A stretch of DNA of 64,000 nucleotides from the NCBI RefSeq assembly GCF_026802175.1, contig NZ_CP113797.1:907026-971025 (forward strand). The letters run 5' to 3'. The DNA comes from Thermocoleostomius sinensis A174. GTDB lineage: Bacteria > Cyanobacteriota > Cyanobacteriia > Elainellales > Elainellaceae. Below the pieces are notes generated by a model. It made no database searches. It saw only the letters and a list, made by a program, of their open reading frames with translations, and was not told the origin of the DNA. Below are positions 9,209 through 18,616 of the stretch, piece by piece (positions within the stretch are counted from its first letter, which is position 1; every line of letters starts with the position of its first letter). A program made the translations under genes and the position numbers.

Positions 9209-9252
9209 CCACATAACATAATCTAGCTAGACAACTGATTGCTAGCAATGAT

Positions 9253-9292
9253 GGTTTGAGGGGATGGATTTTGCCCCCCTCTCCCTCAAACC
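9253..9292. terminator. Hairpin between convergent ureA and trpG
   Basis: A perfect 10-bp inverted repeat, GGTTTGAGGG (9253-9262) and CCCTCAAACC (9283-9292), sits between the convergent ureA and trpG genes. Its right arm overlaps the last codons and stop of trpG. There is no T-tract, so a bidirectional terminator is a guess from position and stem strength. Confidence 0.4.
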
Positions 9293-9891
9293 GCAAGAGG
9301 TTGTTTGATCGATATCAAGAAATTTCGCAAGAGTGCCTTACCAGAGTGAGTTAAAACGCTCTCTGGATGGAACTGTACGCCTTGAATATGGGGAAACTGG
9401 CGATGGCGAACCCCCATAATGGTGCCATCTTCTACCCAAGCCGTAATTTCTAGGATGGCAGGGCAGGTTGGGCGATCGATCACTAGACTATGGTAGCGTG
9501 TGGCTGTGAAGGGATTCTCCAAGCCTGCGAACACGCCTACACCTGTGTGGTGTACTGGTGAAGTTTTACCGTGCATCAGTTCAGGTGCAGCGGTAATTTT
9601 ACCGCCAAACACATGTCCAATGCCTTGATGCCCTAAACAGACCCCAAGAATGGGTATGGTGGGTCCCAACTCGCGAATCACGGCTAGTGAAACGCCAGAT
9701 TCATTCGGGTGTCCTGGTCCCGGAGAAATGACAATGCCATCTGGGTTCAGTTGACGGATTTGGTCTAGTGAAATCCGATCGTTTCGATAAACCTCCACCT
9801 CGGCAGCAATCGGTAGCTCTGTGCCAAGTTCTCCTAAGTATTGGGCTAGGTTGTAGGTAAAACTGTCGTAGTTATCGATAACAAGAATCAT
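9286..9891 (-). CDS. trpG: Anthranilate/aminodeoxychorismate synthase glutamine amidotransferase
   Basis: Class I glutamine amidotransferase subunit that supplies ammonia to anthranilate synthase (tryptophan) or aminodeoxychorismate synthase (folate); the two roles cannot be separated by sequence. The nucleophile is C85 in [10 protein letters not shown] and the His/Glu pair lies in [10 protein letters not shown] chose the ATG at 9891, giving [15 protein letters not shown], the standard start; an in-frame ATG at 9915 would add eight residues of no family character. It is the last gene of a minus-strand series DUF3285-ybeY-dgkA-trpG. About 201 residues, normal length. Confidence 0.93.
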   Translation of the reverse strand: MILVIDNYDSFTYNLAQYLGELGTELPIAAEVEVYRNDRISLDQIRQLNPDGIVISPGPGHPNESGVSLAVIRELGPTIPILGVCLGHQGIGHVFGGKITAAPELMHGKTSPVHHTGVGVFAGLENPFTATRYHSLVIDRPTCPAILEITAWVEDGTIMGVRHRQFPHIQGVQFHPESVLTHSGKALLRNFLISIKQPLAV

Positions 9892-9957
9892 GGCAACCAG
9901 GGAGATAGGTTTCAAGCAAGATGAACAGCGCCCACAAGAGGCTAGTTGAATCGGCGC

Positions 9958-10422
9958 TTAAAACCAACTTGTCTGTACCCGCTCAATTAGCGGTGGAATC
10001 AACAGAAAGCAAGCGACGATCACCGACGCAAAGGCTGAAATCAAAACTGCCCCAGCCGCGCAATCTTTGGCGATTTTAGCTAGCTCATGGTAGGTTTGCC
10101 GAACCGTTAAATCTACAACAGATTCGATCGCCGTATTTAATAATTCCATGGTTAGCACTGCACCAATGGTTAAGCCAATAATGGCAACTTCTACCCGGCT
10201 CAGGTTTAAGAACACGCTCAGACCAATCGCAATTGTGCCCACAAACAGGTGAATGCGAAAGTTGCGCTGCGTTTGAAACGCATAGCTCAGTCCTGTCCAA
10301 GCATACCGAAAGCTGACAAACAGGTTGGATGCAACACGCCAAGATAGCGATCGACTGGGCTTGGCAAGGGCACTAGAACACCGTTGCGTTTCTTGTGGGA
10401 GTTCTTGAGTCGTTGGCGACAT
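9958..10422 (-). CDS. dgkA: Diacylglycerol/undecaprenol kinase
   Basis: Small membrane lipid kinase (154 residues) of the DgkA family that phosphorylates diacylglycerol or undecaprenol. About 35 soluble N-terminal residues precede the core. Conserved features are FRYAWTGLSYAFQTQRNFRIHL, the catalytic-type stretch MELLNTAIESVVDL and DCAAGAVLI, within three hydrophobic segments. It lies between ybeY (134 bases upstream) and trpG (66 bases downstream) on the same strand, an order seen in many cyanobacteria. Confidence 0.93.
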   Translation of the reverse strand: MSPTTQELPQETQRCSSALAKPSRSLSWRVASNLFVSFRYAWTGLSYAFQTQRNFRIHLFVGTIAIGLSVFLNLSRVEVAIIGLTIGAVLTMELLNTAIESVVDLTVRQTYHELAKIAKDCAAGAVLISAFASVIVACFLLIPPLIERVQTSWF

Positions 10423-10556
10423 ACTCGTACTAATGAAGGACTATTCTTGACAGCAGAAGCGATTGACGATCAAATCATAGAGGGAGAAAGAAGCAAGAGA
10501 CCATTAGGCAGTGCTAAAGCGGCAGTGGACTACACAGGAGTTTAAGCATGAATGCA

Positions 10557-11201
10557 TTACAGGTTGCATAAGTCTGTATCTGAAGGAGTGTCTAAATAGT
10601 CTTGCCGAATTAAATTTTCTATTTGATGGTAATCGATCGATAACCCAACAGTTTGTAGCAAAGTTTCCTGCTGTTTTAACATACGCAGCAGGCAGTCTTG
10701 ATCTGGATGGTCCCAACCCAGCAGATGAAGAAGAGCGTGAGCAGCCAGCCATGCCAACTCCTGTTGCAACGAGTGCCCCAGTTGAGCCGCTTGTCTTTGG
10801 GCGGTTTCGACTGAAATCACGATATCTCCCAGATACAGAAAGTCATCTGCTGATGCTTCAAGGTCAAACGCTTCAAGTTGAGGATAGTCTACCTCTAGGG
10901 CAGCGAATGCTAATACATCTGTCGGTTGATTTTTGTGACGATATTGCGAATTGAAGGCTTGGATCTCATCATCGTCCGTTAGCCGTACTGTTAGTTCATA
11001 GCAATGTTCATCGCGATCGCCAGTTGGTAAATAGGAGTAAAGCTCGTTGAGCCACCGATTAAACCAATGCTTCCACAGGTCGGTAGAGATGGGAGCCGTT
11101 GATCGATCGAAACAGGGAACCAGTCGATGGGAGGCATCAGCTGCCTCAATAAAAAAGTGATCTTGTATTGTCACTTCAACTTCTAGGATCGAGTGGGGCA
11201 T
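10557..11201 (-). CDS. ybeY: Endoribonuclease YbeY (rRNA maturation factor)
   Basis: Zinc endoribonuclease that acts in 16S rRNA 3'-end maturation and ribosome quality control. The metal site HALLHLLGWDH (HxxxHxxxxxH type) is intact, and NSQYRHKNQPTDVLAF is the other family signature. At 214 residues it is longer than the E. coli enzyme because of an N-terminal extension of about 40 residues and a C-terminal tail. It starts 11 bases downstream of the DUF3285 gene and should be translated from the same message, ahead of dgkA. Confidence 0.95.
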   Translation of the reverse strand: MPHSILEVEVTIQDHFFIEAADASHRLVPCFDRSTAPISTDLWKHWFNRWLNELYSYLPTGDRDEHCYELTVRLTDDDEIQAFNSQYRHKNQPTDVLAFAALEVDYPQLEAFDLEASADDFLYLGDIVISVETAQRQAAQLGHSLQQELAWLAAHALLHLLGWDHPDQDCLLRMLKQQETLLQTVGLSIDYHQIENLIRQDYLDTPSDTDLCNL

Positions 11202-11212
11202 TGCTCTCTCCC

Positions 11213-11455
11213 TTAGCGTGTTAGATAGGCAAGACCAATCAGCACCGCTAGCAGCCCGATCGTCGTGAGCGCAAAGTGATAAAGTGATTTTCCCCGCTTG
11301 CGAACCATATTCCGCATAGCAAGCTTCACATAGCTGGGTTTGGGTTCTGAGAAATTGGACTCTTGAGGAGGCGATGATGACTCAGAAGCGTTGGGCATTG
11401 CAGGACTATTGGTGGGTAAACCCGGTGATGGCGATGGTTGAGTAGATTCACTCAT
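11213..11455 (-). CDS. DUF3285 family small membrane protein
   Basis: 80 residues. The first 40 are Pro/Ser-rich and disordered. The rest, SYVKLAMRNMVRKRGKSLYH followed by a single hydrophobic helix ending in GLAYLTR, matches the cyanobacterial DUF3285 family. Topology suggests one C-terminal membrane anchor with a basic cytoplasmic face. It is the first gene of the ybeY-dgkA-trpG series and sits only 11 bases from ybeY. Function unknown. Confidence 0.85.
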   Translation of the reverse strand: MSESTQPSPSPGLPTNSPAMPNASESSSPPQESNFSEPKPSYVKLAMRNMVRKRGKSLYHFALTTIGLLAVLIGLAYLTR

Positions 11456-11657
11456 AAAAAACTGGAGCTAGGAATATGTCCAGTTCTATGTTATTCCGAA
11501 TGTAACAATTCGGTAATGGATAGATGATAAAAGTCCAGTGAAAGGGAATGATTCTTTGGCTGTTTTCTCTGGCAATCTCAACCAATTTTGTTGATCCATT
11601 CAACACGATCGATCGGACACAATAGAATGGCTACCCTCCATCTCAACGCTCTGCTGT

Positions 11658-13262
11658 ATGTCAACCGATTCATCTGAGAGTTTTTCTGATAACTGGGCAT
11701 ATTTGAAAGCAGAACTGCGCTGGCTTGATCAGATTTTGATGGTGGCGGTGGCGCGGCAACGTAAAGAGAATCATGATCTAGAGCGAGTGACTCAATCGAA
11801 AGCCGATCGTGTCACGAGTGCTTGGTGGAAGGGCATTATCGTACCCGAAGGCAAGGTCTCTTATGATGAGCATCGTCAGTTGTCACCGGCTGGAACCGGA
11901 GGAGCCAAGGCAACCTACCAGCAGCAGCTAGAGCACAAAATTCAGGTTAGCCATCGACACGGCGTTCTGTTGGGTTTACCAGCTTTGCGCGATCGACTGG
12001 GACTGACGCTGTTTGAAAAAAATTTGGTGTTAATGAGCCTGGCTCCGGAAATCAATCGGCGCTATGCTCGGTTGTATCGCTATCTTCAGGGGGATGATGC
12101 TCCAGTTAAAACCGACTTGCCCACGCTCGACTTGGTGCTGCGGTTGCTCTGTCGGAATGATGAGGAATGGCGATCAGCACGGCATCGATTAGTAACGGCT
12201 TCGCCCTTGATGCAGTATCAATTGCTGCGGTTGCATCCAACGGTGGATAGTTTGTTGAACTGTCCGCTGAAACTGGTGGCACCACTGGTCAATTACTTGC
12301 TGGCAGCCCAGCCCAGTCTAGAAAACTTAGAGCAGTTGTTACGGCTCCCCACAGTTACGGCTGTCCCATCGTTCCCATCGTTCTCTATCCAACCGATTGA
12401 GTTCTTGCCGTCTCCAGTTCCCTCTCAGACTTCCAGCCTCGACTGGTCACGTCTGGTATTACCTGATGCATTAATTAAAACACTCCAGGGATTAGTACAA
12501 CGGCAGCAGAACTATGCCAAAGCGGAAACCCACTGGGGACTCTCGTCTATTCAAATAGGAGCGCGACCGGGGACGATCGTTTTGTTTACAGGAACAACGG
12601 GAACTGGCAAGGGCACAGCCGCTACTGTGATAGCTCAGGCATTGGGGGAACCGCTCTACCGCATTGATTTAGCAACCATCAATCCAGATGATTATGAACG
12701 CTGGCTAGAGACGATTCGATCGGTGGCTCCGGCCGTGCTGCTGCTCAAATCAGCACAGATGTGGTTTGGGCGATCGGCATTGCTACTGGCTCATCAGCAA
12801 CATCAGTTGTGGCAGCTACGACAACGAGAACAGGGGCCAGTCCTGACCATTTTGAGCACCCATTCCCTTTCAGCGATGCAAATTCAGTGGCGGCAGCAAG
12901 CGGATCAAGTGTTGAGCTTTCCCAAACCTAATGCCAGCGCTCGAATTCGGCTGTGGCAGAGGGCCATTCCACCCCAAGTTCCCCACAGTCCTGAGATTGA
13001 CTGGCAAAGCTTGGCACAGTTGGCATTGAGCGGTGGTGAGATTGCGGCGATCGTGCAAAATGCCATTCTTCAGGCAGCTAGTGCCGAGGCAGACGCGCTG
13101 GAAATGCAGCATTTTCTGGAGGTGTTATCACAGCGGGGCACGTTCCTGGTAAACAAAGCAACGATTACAACAACTACAACCAAAACTCGTTCAGCCAAGA
13201 CAGCCAAACCCTCAAAACCTCTGGTGAGGCGGCGAAAGACAACCCTGCCTGACAATGAGTGA
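11658..13262 (+). CDS. AAA-type ATPase with degenerate Walker B
   Basis: 534 residues. A helical N-terminal region of about 270 residues precedes a single AAA module. The Walker A loop GTTGTGKGT lies near 313-321. Where Walker B and the catalytic acidic pair are expected (near 361-366) the sequence is VLLLKSAQMWFG, so the Asp-Glu pair is missing and hydrolysis may be impaired. A Thr/Lys-rich basic tail of about 40 residues ends the protein. A kinase-NACHT gene follows 168 bases downstream on the same strand. Many cyanobacteria encode an ATPase of this general layout; its role is unknown. Confidence 0.78.
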   Translation: MSTDSSESFSDNWAYLKAELRWLDQILMVAVARQRKENHDLERVTQSKADRVTSAWWKGIIVPEGKVSYDEHRQLSPAGTGGAKATYQQQLEHKIQVSHRHGVLLGLPALRDRLGLTLFEKNLVLMSLAPEINRRYARLYRYLQGDDAPVKTDLPTLDLVLRLLCRNDEEWRSARHRLVTASPLMQYQLLRLHPTVDSLLNCPLKLVAPLVNYLLAAQPSLENLEQLLRLPTVTAVPSFPSFSIQPIEFLPSPVPSQTSSLDWSRLVLPDALIKTLQGLVQRQQNYAKAETHWGLSSIQIGARPGTIVLFTGTTGTGKGTAATVIAQALGEPLYRIDLATINPDDYERWLETIRSVAPAVLLLKSAQMWFGRSALLLAHQQHQLWQLRQREQGPVLTILSTHSLSAMQIQWRQQADQVLSFPKPNASARIRLWQRAIPPQVPHSPEIDWQSLAQLALSGGEIAAIVQNAILQAASAEADALEMQHFLEVLSQRGTFLVNKATITTTTTKTRSAKTAKPSKPLVRRRKTTLPDNE

Positions 13263-13429
13263 GAGCAAAATGAGTGAGGGAAATGAGTGAGGGGTCTGTC
13301 CGTATTGCCATCCCCTGACAGTGGATCTGAATATAGAAAGGAAGGCTAAGCTGGAAGGGCGATCGACTCGGGTTTTATTACGATCGCCAACGGAAAACCT
13401 GATTACTATAACGGGACAGCGATTCGCTA

Positions 13430-16336
13430 ATGGGTTCGATCTTAGCAGGGCATTACCACGTTGTTAGACCGTTGGGTAGTGGTGGATTTGGTCAGACATT
13501 TCTGGCGCGCGACAGCCACCTACCTGGACAGCCACTTTGTGTGGTGAAGCAATTTAAGCCAAGACTGAGTGCCTCCAAGTCGCTTGCGGTTGCCAAACGG
13601 TTGTTTGATCTAGAAGCGAAAACGCTGTATCGCTTGGGCAATCACGATCAAATTCCCCGTCTGTTGGCTCATTTTGAACAAGATGGCGAATTTTATTTAG
13701 TACAAGAATATGTTGAGGGCTGGTCGCTGGAACAGGAGTTCGATCGACAGCCGCGCCTTAGTGAAGCCGAGGTGGTGGAGCTACTGCAAGATATATTACA
13801 GGTGCTGGCGTTTGTCCATGAACAACAGGTGATTCACCGCGATATCAAACCCTCGAACCTGATTCGTCGCAAGCACGATCGCCGCATTGTTTTGATTGAT
13901 TTTGGGGCCGTGAAGCAGGTTAGTGCCCACTATGATCCGAGCGCGGGACAGAGTAGCATTACGGTGGCGATTGGTTCTCCGGGATACATGCCTGTAGAGC
14001 AGCAATCGTCGATGCCCCATTTCAGCAGCGATGTCTATGCAGTAGGTATGGTAGCGCTCCAGGCGTTAACTGGTATCAACCCCAAAGAACTTCCTAAAGA
14101 TGAGCGATCGGGCGAATTTAGCAGCGAGTCGTTGGGGATCAGTCTAGGATTAGCACAGGTGCTCGATAAAATGGTGCGCTATGACTATCGATACCGTTAT
14201 CAAGATGCGTCGGAAGCGCTGAAAGCCTTGGCATCGGCCTTTTCTACGTCGGGGATCGATCCGTCTACCACCGCTGCTCTGATGGCGTTACCCTCTAGTA
14301 CCGTGCTACAACCCGTACCCGCCGTCGTCGATACACATGACCAAGACGAAACGATGCCGCCGAAACGTGCACCGCAGTTGGTCAAGTCCTTAGCGCAGTT
14401 TAATCGAATGCCGCTGACTGGGAAGCACGATCGCCGCCGCAAAGTTGCCGTTGCTAGCCATTCTTCAGCTACCCCACTAACTCGGCAAGAATACCGCAAT
14501 CGCCAAGCTCTGCTGACTAAGGTGAAGCACTACTGGGTACGGGGAGTTCTAGACACCTCGCTGCACGATCAGCTTCTAATTGTTCTGGGGTTAGAAGAAC
14601 GCCCCGAGGCTGTCACCTCGCCTTGGAATTTGGCTTGGCAACCCCACCAACAAGAAATGCATACCCTGCCCCAGGGCACACCGGTCATTTCGTTGTTTGA
14701 TCAGTTGGGAACGGGGCGCACGCTGCTAATCTTGGGAGAACCGGGGGCTGGTAAAACCACTACATTGCTGCAATTGGCGCGTGATTTAATCGATCGAGCA
14801 GAACAGGATGTTTCTCAACTAATTCCCGTAGTCCTGAGCCTCTCGTCCTGGACGGGCACAGATCAAAACATTGCGGCTTGGCTCGTGGAAGAACTCAACA
14901 AAAAATATCAAGTTCCAAAGAAAATTGCTCAACCTTGGGTGGAACAACAGCAGTTGTTGTTGCTGCTAGACGGGTTGGACGAAGTGCAGGCGGAATATCG
15001 AGAGTCCTGTGTGCAAGCGTTGAATCAGTTTCAGCAGCAATATAGCACTGAAATGGTGGTTTGTAGCCGCCTCAAAGATTATGAGGCGTTGTCCAATCGG
15101 CTCGATTTTCAAAGTGCTGTTTATTTGCGATCGCTGACCCAGGCCCAAGTTGATCAGTATCTCGATTGTTTAAATGCTGACCTTAGTGGCTTAACAACCC
15201 TGCTGCAAGACGATCCCTCCCTGCGGGAACTGGCCCGATCGCCGCTGATGCTCAACATAATGGTGTTGGCCTATCAGGGAGTGGCAGCTGAAGATGTCAC
15301 GGAAATTTTGGTGATTGAAGAACGTCGTCGCCAGTTATTCAACGCCTACATTCAAAGCATGTTGCAACGGCGCAGCGATCGGCGCTACTCGGAGGTACAG
15401 GCAGTCGATTGGTTGTCGTGGTTGGCCAAGCAACTAATGCGGCAGTCGCAAGGAGTGTTTTTCATTGAGCAAATGCAGCCGTCTTGGTTGCAAACGGTTC
15501 GACAGAAGCGGCTATATCGTTTTGGCGTAGCGCTGTCTGGCGTGCTGATGGGAGTTCCTTTTGGCATCATCACGGGTGGGTTCACCAATGGCATTCTCGA
15601 CGGTTGGCGCAGCGGAGTTGTCAAGGGGCTGATGAATGCGCTGATTTTTGGCGTGGCGTTTGGCGTAATTGCGATCGTCAGCAAACCAGATATTGAAACG
15701 GTGGAAACGCTAAAGTGGTCTTGGCGAGAAGCTCGAAAAAGCTTGCTACTGGGGCTGAAGAACGGCATTCCGTTGGGATTGGTGGCAGGATTCATTTTTG
15801 GCTTGCTCAGCGAATTGAATCCGGGAGTGACTCCATCGCAGATTAATCAGCAGGTTAGCAGCGGCATGTTTTTGGGAATGTTGGGTGGCACATGCGCGGG
15901 AATTGTTGGTGGTATTATCTATGGCTTAACGCATGGGCTGCGAGGTTCCACAATCGAAACTAAAACGATACCCAATCAAGGTATTTGGCGCACCATTAAA
16001 AGTGCTGGGCTGGGTGGCCTCATGGGTGGAGCAATTGATGCCGTTGTTATTATGGTGATTTATGGGCTTATCCTGGGCTGGAAGTTAGGCGCGCTCTACG
16101 GTCTCAGCTACGGCTTTTTTGGAGGCGCCATCGCCGGATTCATTTTTGGTGGTGGACAAGCTTGCCTTAAACATTTCGTACTGCGATCGATTTTGTATCG
16201 TAATGGCTATATCCCCTGGAACTATGCGCGATTCCTCAACTACGCGACGGAACAAGCTTTTCTCCAGCAAGTCGGGGGGGGCTATATCTTCATTCACCGT
16301 TTGCTATTAGAACACTTCGCCCGCATTCGCAGTTAA
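13430..16336 (+). CDS. Ser/Thr protein kinase fused to NACHT NTPase and membrane domain
   Basis: 968 residues with three parts. Residues 9-275 are a Hanks-type kinase: glycine loop GSGGFGQTF, Lys in VVKQF, catalytic HRDIKPSNL near 136-144 and DFGAVKQ near 156. Residues 425-590 are a NACHT-type STAND ATPase with Walker A GEPGAGKTT and Walker B LLLLLDGLDEV, the extended acidic form typical of NACHT. From about 695 to 930 come several Gly-rich hydrophobic segments, predicted to cross the membrane, with a final EQAFLQQVGGGYIFIHRLLLEHF typical of NACHT proteins in cyanobacteria. Kinase and NACHT motifs look intact. Role in signalling, cell death or defence is not known. Confidence 0.9.
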   Translation: MGSILAGHYHVVRPLGSGGFGQTFLARDSHLPGQPLCVVKQFKPRLSASKSLAVAKRLFDLEAKTLYRLGNHDQIPRLLAHFEQDGEFYLVQEYVEGWSLEQEFDRQPRLSEAEVVELLQDILQVLAFVHEQQVIHRDIKPSNLIRRKHDRRIVLIDFGAVKQVSAHYDPSAGQSSITVAIGSPGYMPVEQQSSMPHFSSDVYAVGMVALQALTGINPKELPKDERSGEFSSESLGISLGLAQVLDKMVRYDYRYRYQDASEALKALASAFSTSGIDPSTTAALMALPSSTVLQPVPAVVDTHDQDETMPPKRAPQLVKSLAQFNRMPLTGKHDRRRKVAVASHSSATPLTRQEYRNRQALLTKVKHYWVRGVLDTSLHDQLLIVLGLEERPEAVTSPWNLAWQPHQQEMHTLPQGTPVISLFDQLGTGRTLLILGEPGAGKTTTLLQLARDLIDRAEQDVSQLIPVVLSLSSWTGTDQNIAAWLVEELNKKYQVPKKIAQPWVEQQQLLLLLDGLDEVQAEYRESCVQALNQFQQQYSTEMVVCSRLKDYEALSNRLDFQSAVYLRSLTQAQVDQYLDCLNADLSGLTTLLQDDPSLRELARSPLMLNIMVLAYQGVAAEDVTEILVIEERRRQLFNAYIQSMLQRRSDRRYSEVQAVDWLSWLAKQLMRQSQGVFFIEQMQPSWLQTVRQKRLYRFGVALSGVLMGVPFGIITGGFTNGILDGWRSGVVKGLMNALIFGVAFGVIAIVSKPDIETVETLKWSWREARKSLLLGLKNGIPLGLVAGFIFGLLSELNPGVTPSQINQQVSSGMFLGMLGGTCAGIVGGIIYGLTHGLRGSTIETKTIPNQGIWRTIKSAGLGGLMGGAIDAVVIMVIYGLILGWKLGALYGLSYGFFGGAIAGFIFGGGQACLKHFVLRSILYRNGYIPWNYARFLNYATEQAFLQQVGGGYIFIHRLLLEHFARIRS

Positions 16337-16439
16337 TTGTTCCAAGCAACAACAAACCTCAGAAGACCTCGATCGCCTTTGTAAGTCGATGGACATACTT
16401 GACATACCTAAAATAAGTAAATACTTACATCTTAATCCC

Positions 16440-16528
16440 TTGCCTTCTGGAAGAGGGACTTTCGAACCAGCTTCCCCTCTCTTTTTCTGGGAACAGGGGC
16501 TGGGGGATGAAGGGGGTTCGGAAGGCAA
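16440..16528. repeat. Imperfect 89-bp inverted repeat, MITE- or dispersed-repeat-like
   Basis: The ends TTGCCTTC and GAAGGCAA pair, as do internal GAACC/GGTTC and CTTCCCC/GGGGGatGAAG. The central C-rich then G-rich part (cccctctc...ggggctgggg) resembles the dispersed palindromic elements common in filamentous cyanobacteria. It could also act as the 3' end of the kinase transcript. Copy number cannot be judged from this window. Confidence 0.45.
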
Positions 16529-16626
16529 AATCAAATAAATAAGTCTAGACAAATTTTCCTTTTATCTATAAAGTGCAACGAGAGACGATCGTTGTCTTGA
16601 TAGTTTGCGCCGTCCGACACCAACAA

Positions 16627-16656
16627 GGTGACAAAAAGGATGGTGACAAAAAGGAT
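16627..16656. repeat. 15-bp perfect tandem duplication
   Basis: GGTGACAAAAAGGAT occurs twice back to back. It lies in non-coding DNA and is probably a slippage duplication. Confidence 0.7.
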
Positions 16657-17021
16657 ATTTATATCTTCTTAGAACAATTGCTTGAAAAAAATAGCCGAGC
16701 CATTGTATATCTATCCTTTCTATATTCCATCCTTTCATCGTCTCCTTTCAATCGTTTCCTGTTCCCTTGCAGCTTTTATAGCAATCCGAGGGATAGTTAA
16801 GTCATTGTGTAATGTCTCCTACAGCGCTGGCCCTGTCCCAAGTACTTCATCCGTTGCCACGATCGATTTTGTTCTTGACCGATTCTCCCGGTTGTAATTG
16901 TCAAGTTTCGTAGATGCAATCAGAAATGGTGGACGAATTTACGGAATCTCTAGGGTAATTGATTTGGTTGAGAGGGATTCTGCCATTTCTAGTTGACGGT
17001 TCTATTCCACCAAGGAGACTT

Positions 17022-17525
17022 ATGGTTAACCCCATGACAGCAATGTCCGCAGGGACAATCGTGCAATTAGCATTCCAGGCGTTTCTCAATCCGGAAGTGG
17101 GGAAAGCTAGCATCAGCAAAGCCTCTGAAATCCTAACTGAGAAAGTGCTGACCCAAATGGATGTCCTGCGCCAGAAAATTTGGGGGCGGTTGCGGTTCAA
17201 GTCTAGAAAAATGCAGGAATTGGAAACCACAATTAAGCGATCGCAACAGGTGACACCTAACCAACTGGAGAATATCGCTACTTATTTGCAGATGGAGATG
17301 AATCATGATGAGAAATTTGCCACTGAGGTAAAGCAGTTAGCGCAACAAATCCATCAGGAAATCAGCACGATGCAGCAGGGACAAAACGTGCGGAATGTGC
17401 CTGGTGGACAAGAACAGCCGTTCAATAACCAGAACATTAACAACCAGAGTACTAGTGACAAGACTTCAGCTCAACAAGGAACTCTGACAAACCACAATCA
17501 TTCCGGTGCACCACCGCAGCCTTGA
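17022..17525 (+). CDS. N-terminal part of a split NB-ARC (STAND) protein
   Basis: About 167 residues from the ATG at 17022, which has AAGGAG six bases upstream. The start MVNPMTAMSAGTIVQLAFQ and the following helical, Gln-rich region resemble the N-terminal effector-side domain that cyanobacterial NB-ARC proteins carry. The end is an Asn/Gln linker with repeats of the form NNQN. A TGA at 17523-17525 ends it, but the same frame is open beyond and runs directly into the NB-ARC domain (17619 on). This is therefore most likely the front of one gene broken by a single stop codon, though separate translation of both parts is possible. Confidence 0.65.
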   Translation: MVNPMTAMSAGTIVQLAFQAFLNPEVGKASISKASEILTEKVLTQMDVLRQKIWGRLRFKSRKMQELETTIKRSQQVTPNQLENIATYLQMEMNHDEKFATEVKQLAQQIHQEISTMQQGQNVRNVPGGQEQPFNNQNINNQSTSDKTSAQQGTLTNHNHSGAPPQP

Positions 17526-17618
17526 CCACAGTCGCCCGATCGGGAACGGGCAAAGTTAACTCCCCCTACCAACCTGCCGCGCAGTAGAGCCGTCAAGTTT
17601 GTCGGGCGTGAAACCGAC

Positions 17619-18464
17619 TTGAAACGGCTGCATTGGCTATTGCAACAAACCGATCGCGTGGCAATTACCGCTATCGCCGATATGGGCGGCATCGGCAAAA
17701 CTGAGTTGGCGTTGCAGTATGCCCACTTTCACTATGAGCAGCAATCGTATGAAGGGGGAGTGTGCTGGCTGCGGGCAACAGCACCAGACATTGGCAGACA
17801 AGTGGTGAACTTTGCCAAAGTCCAGTTACAGCTAGAACTGCCAAAGGGACTGGATTTAAAGCAAGAGGTGGCGTTTTGCTGGCAACAGTGGCGCGATGGC
17901 GATGTCCTGATACTGTTAGATGATGTCAGAGATTACGACTCGATCGCCCCGTTTCTCCCCCCCGCCGATCGCCGCTTCAAAGTGTTGATCACTACGCGCC
18001 ATCGGTTGGGTCGATCGGTGCAGTCGTTGGAAATTCACGTTTTAACCGAAGCAGCCGCCCTAGAATTGTTGCAAGAGCTAGCAGGCGCAGCGCGAATTCA
18101 GGCAGAACTACAGGGAGCCAAATCCCTCTGTGCTCAATTGGGCTATTTGCCATTGGGATTGGAACTGGTGGGACGTTTTTTGGCGCAGAAACCGGATTGG
18201 TCGATCGCCAAACTACAGCAAGAATTAATTAAAAAACGCTTGGATGCCCGTGCTTTCTATCGACCCGAACCGGCCATGACCACTAGCTACGAAAGCCTGG
18301 CCGCTGTTGTCGAGTTGAGTTGGCATGAGTTAACTCCAGCCGCGCAACGGTTGAGCTATTGGCTGAGCGTGTTTGCCCCTACCCCAATTCCCTGGAACTT
18401 GGTAAAGGTCTGCCTTGTAACCATGGATGCTAATGACTTGAAAGATGTTCGCGATGATGAATAA
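17619..18464 (+). pseudogene. NB-ARC (STAND) ATPase fragment, truncated at both ends
   Basis: 281 residues from a TTG, in the same frame as the upstream fragment. Read upstream of the TTG, the frame continues the domain (AVKFVGRETD just before LKRLHW), so the native start was further back. NB-ARC motifs are clear: Walker A DMGGIGKTE, Walker B VLILLDDV, FKVLITTRHRL and the GLPL-type LGYLPLGLE. The winged-helix part stops abruptly at DANDLKDVRDDE, where family members continue with the rest of the domain and repeats. Both the internal stop and the missing C-terminus argue for a decaying gene. Family members are signal-activated ATPases, some with roles in defence. Confidence 0.75.
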
Positions 18465-18616
18465 ACTTGAGGGTTACCTAAGAAGCAACCCGCCACTCCC
18501 GTTGGATAGATTCCAGCCCAATTTGCTATGAATGAAGAACCAATCCCAGGGCTTGTGTTTAAAGTGACACATCAAGACTGGGGTGACTAACGTCTAGTGA
18601 ATGGAGGTAAAGAGCT

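Larger units (their letters stand above)
16337..17021. other. Intergenic region with inverted-repeat element
   Basis: 685 bases between the kinase-NACHT gene and the broken NB-ARC gene. It holds the imperfect inverted repeat at 16440-16528 and a 15-bp tandem duplication at 16627-16656. Small open frames here have no ribosome-binding site or recognisable product. Confidence 0.5.

Noticed and set aside
17523-17525. Selenocysteine or programmed read-through at the TGA in the NB-ARC gene
   Set aside because: No SECIS-like hairpin follows, the stop lies in a variable linker, and the gene is also truncated at its end; decay is simpler.
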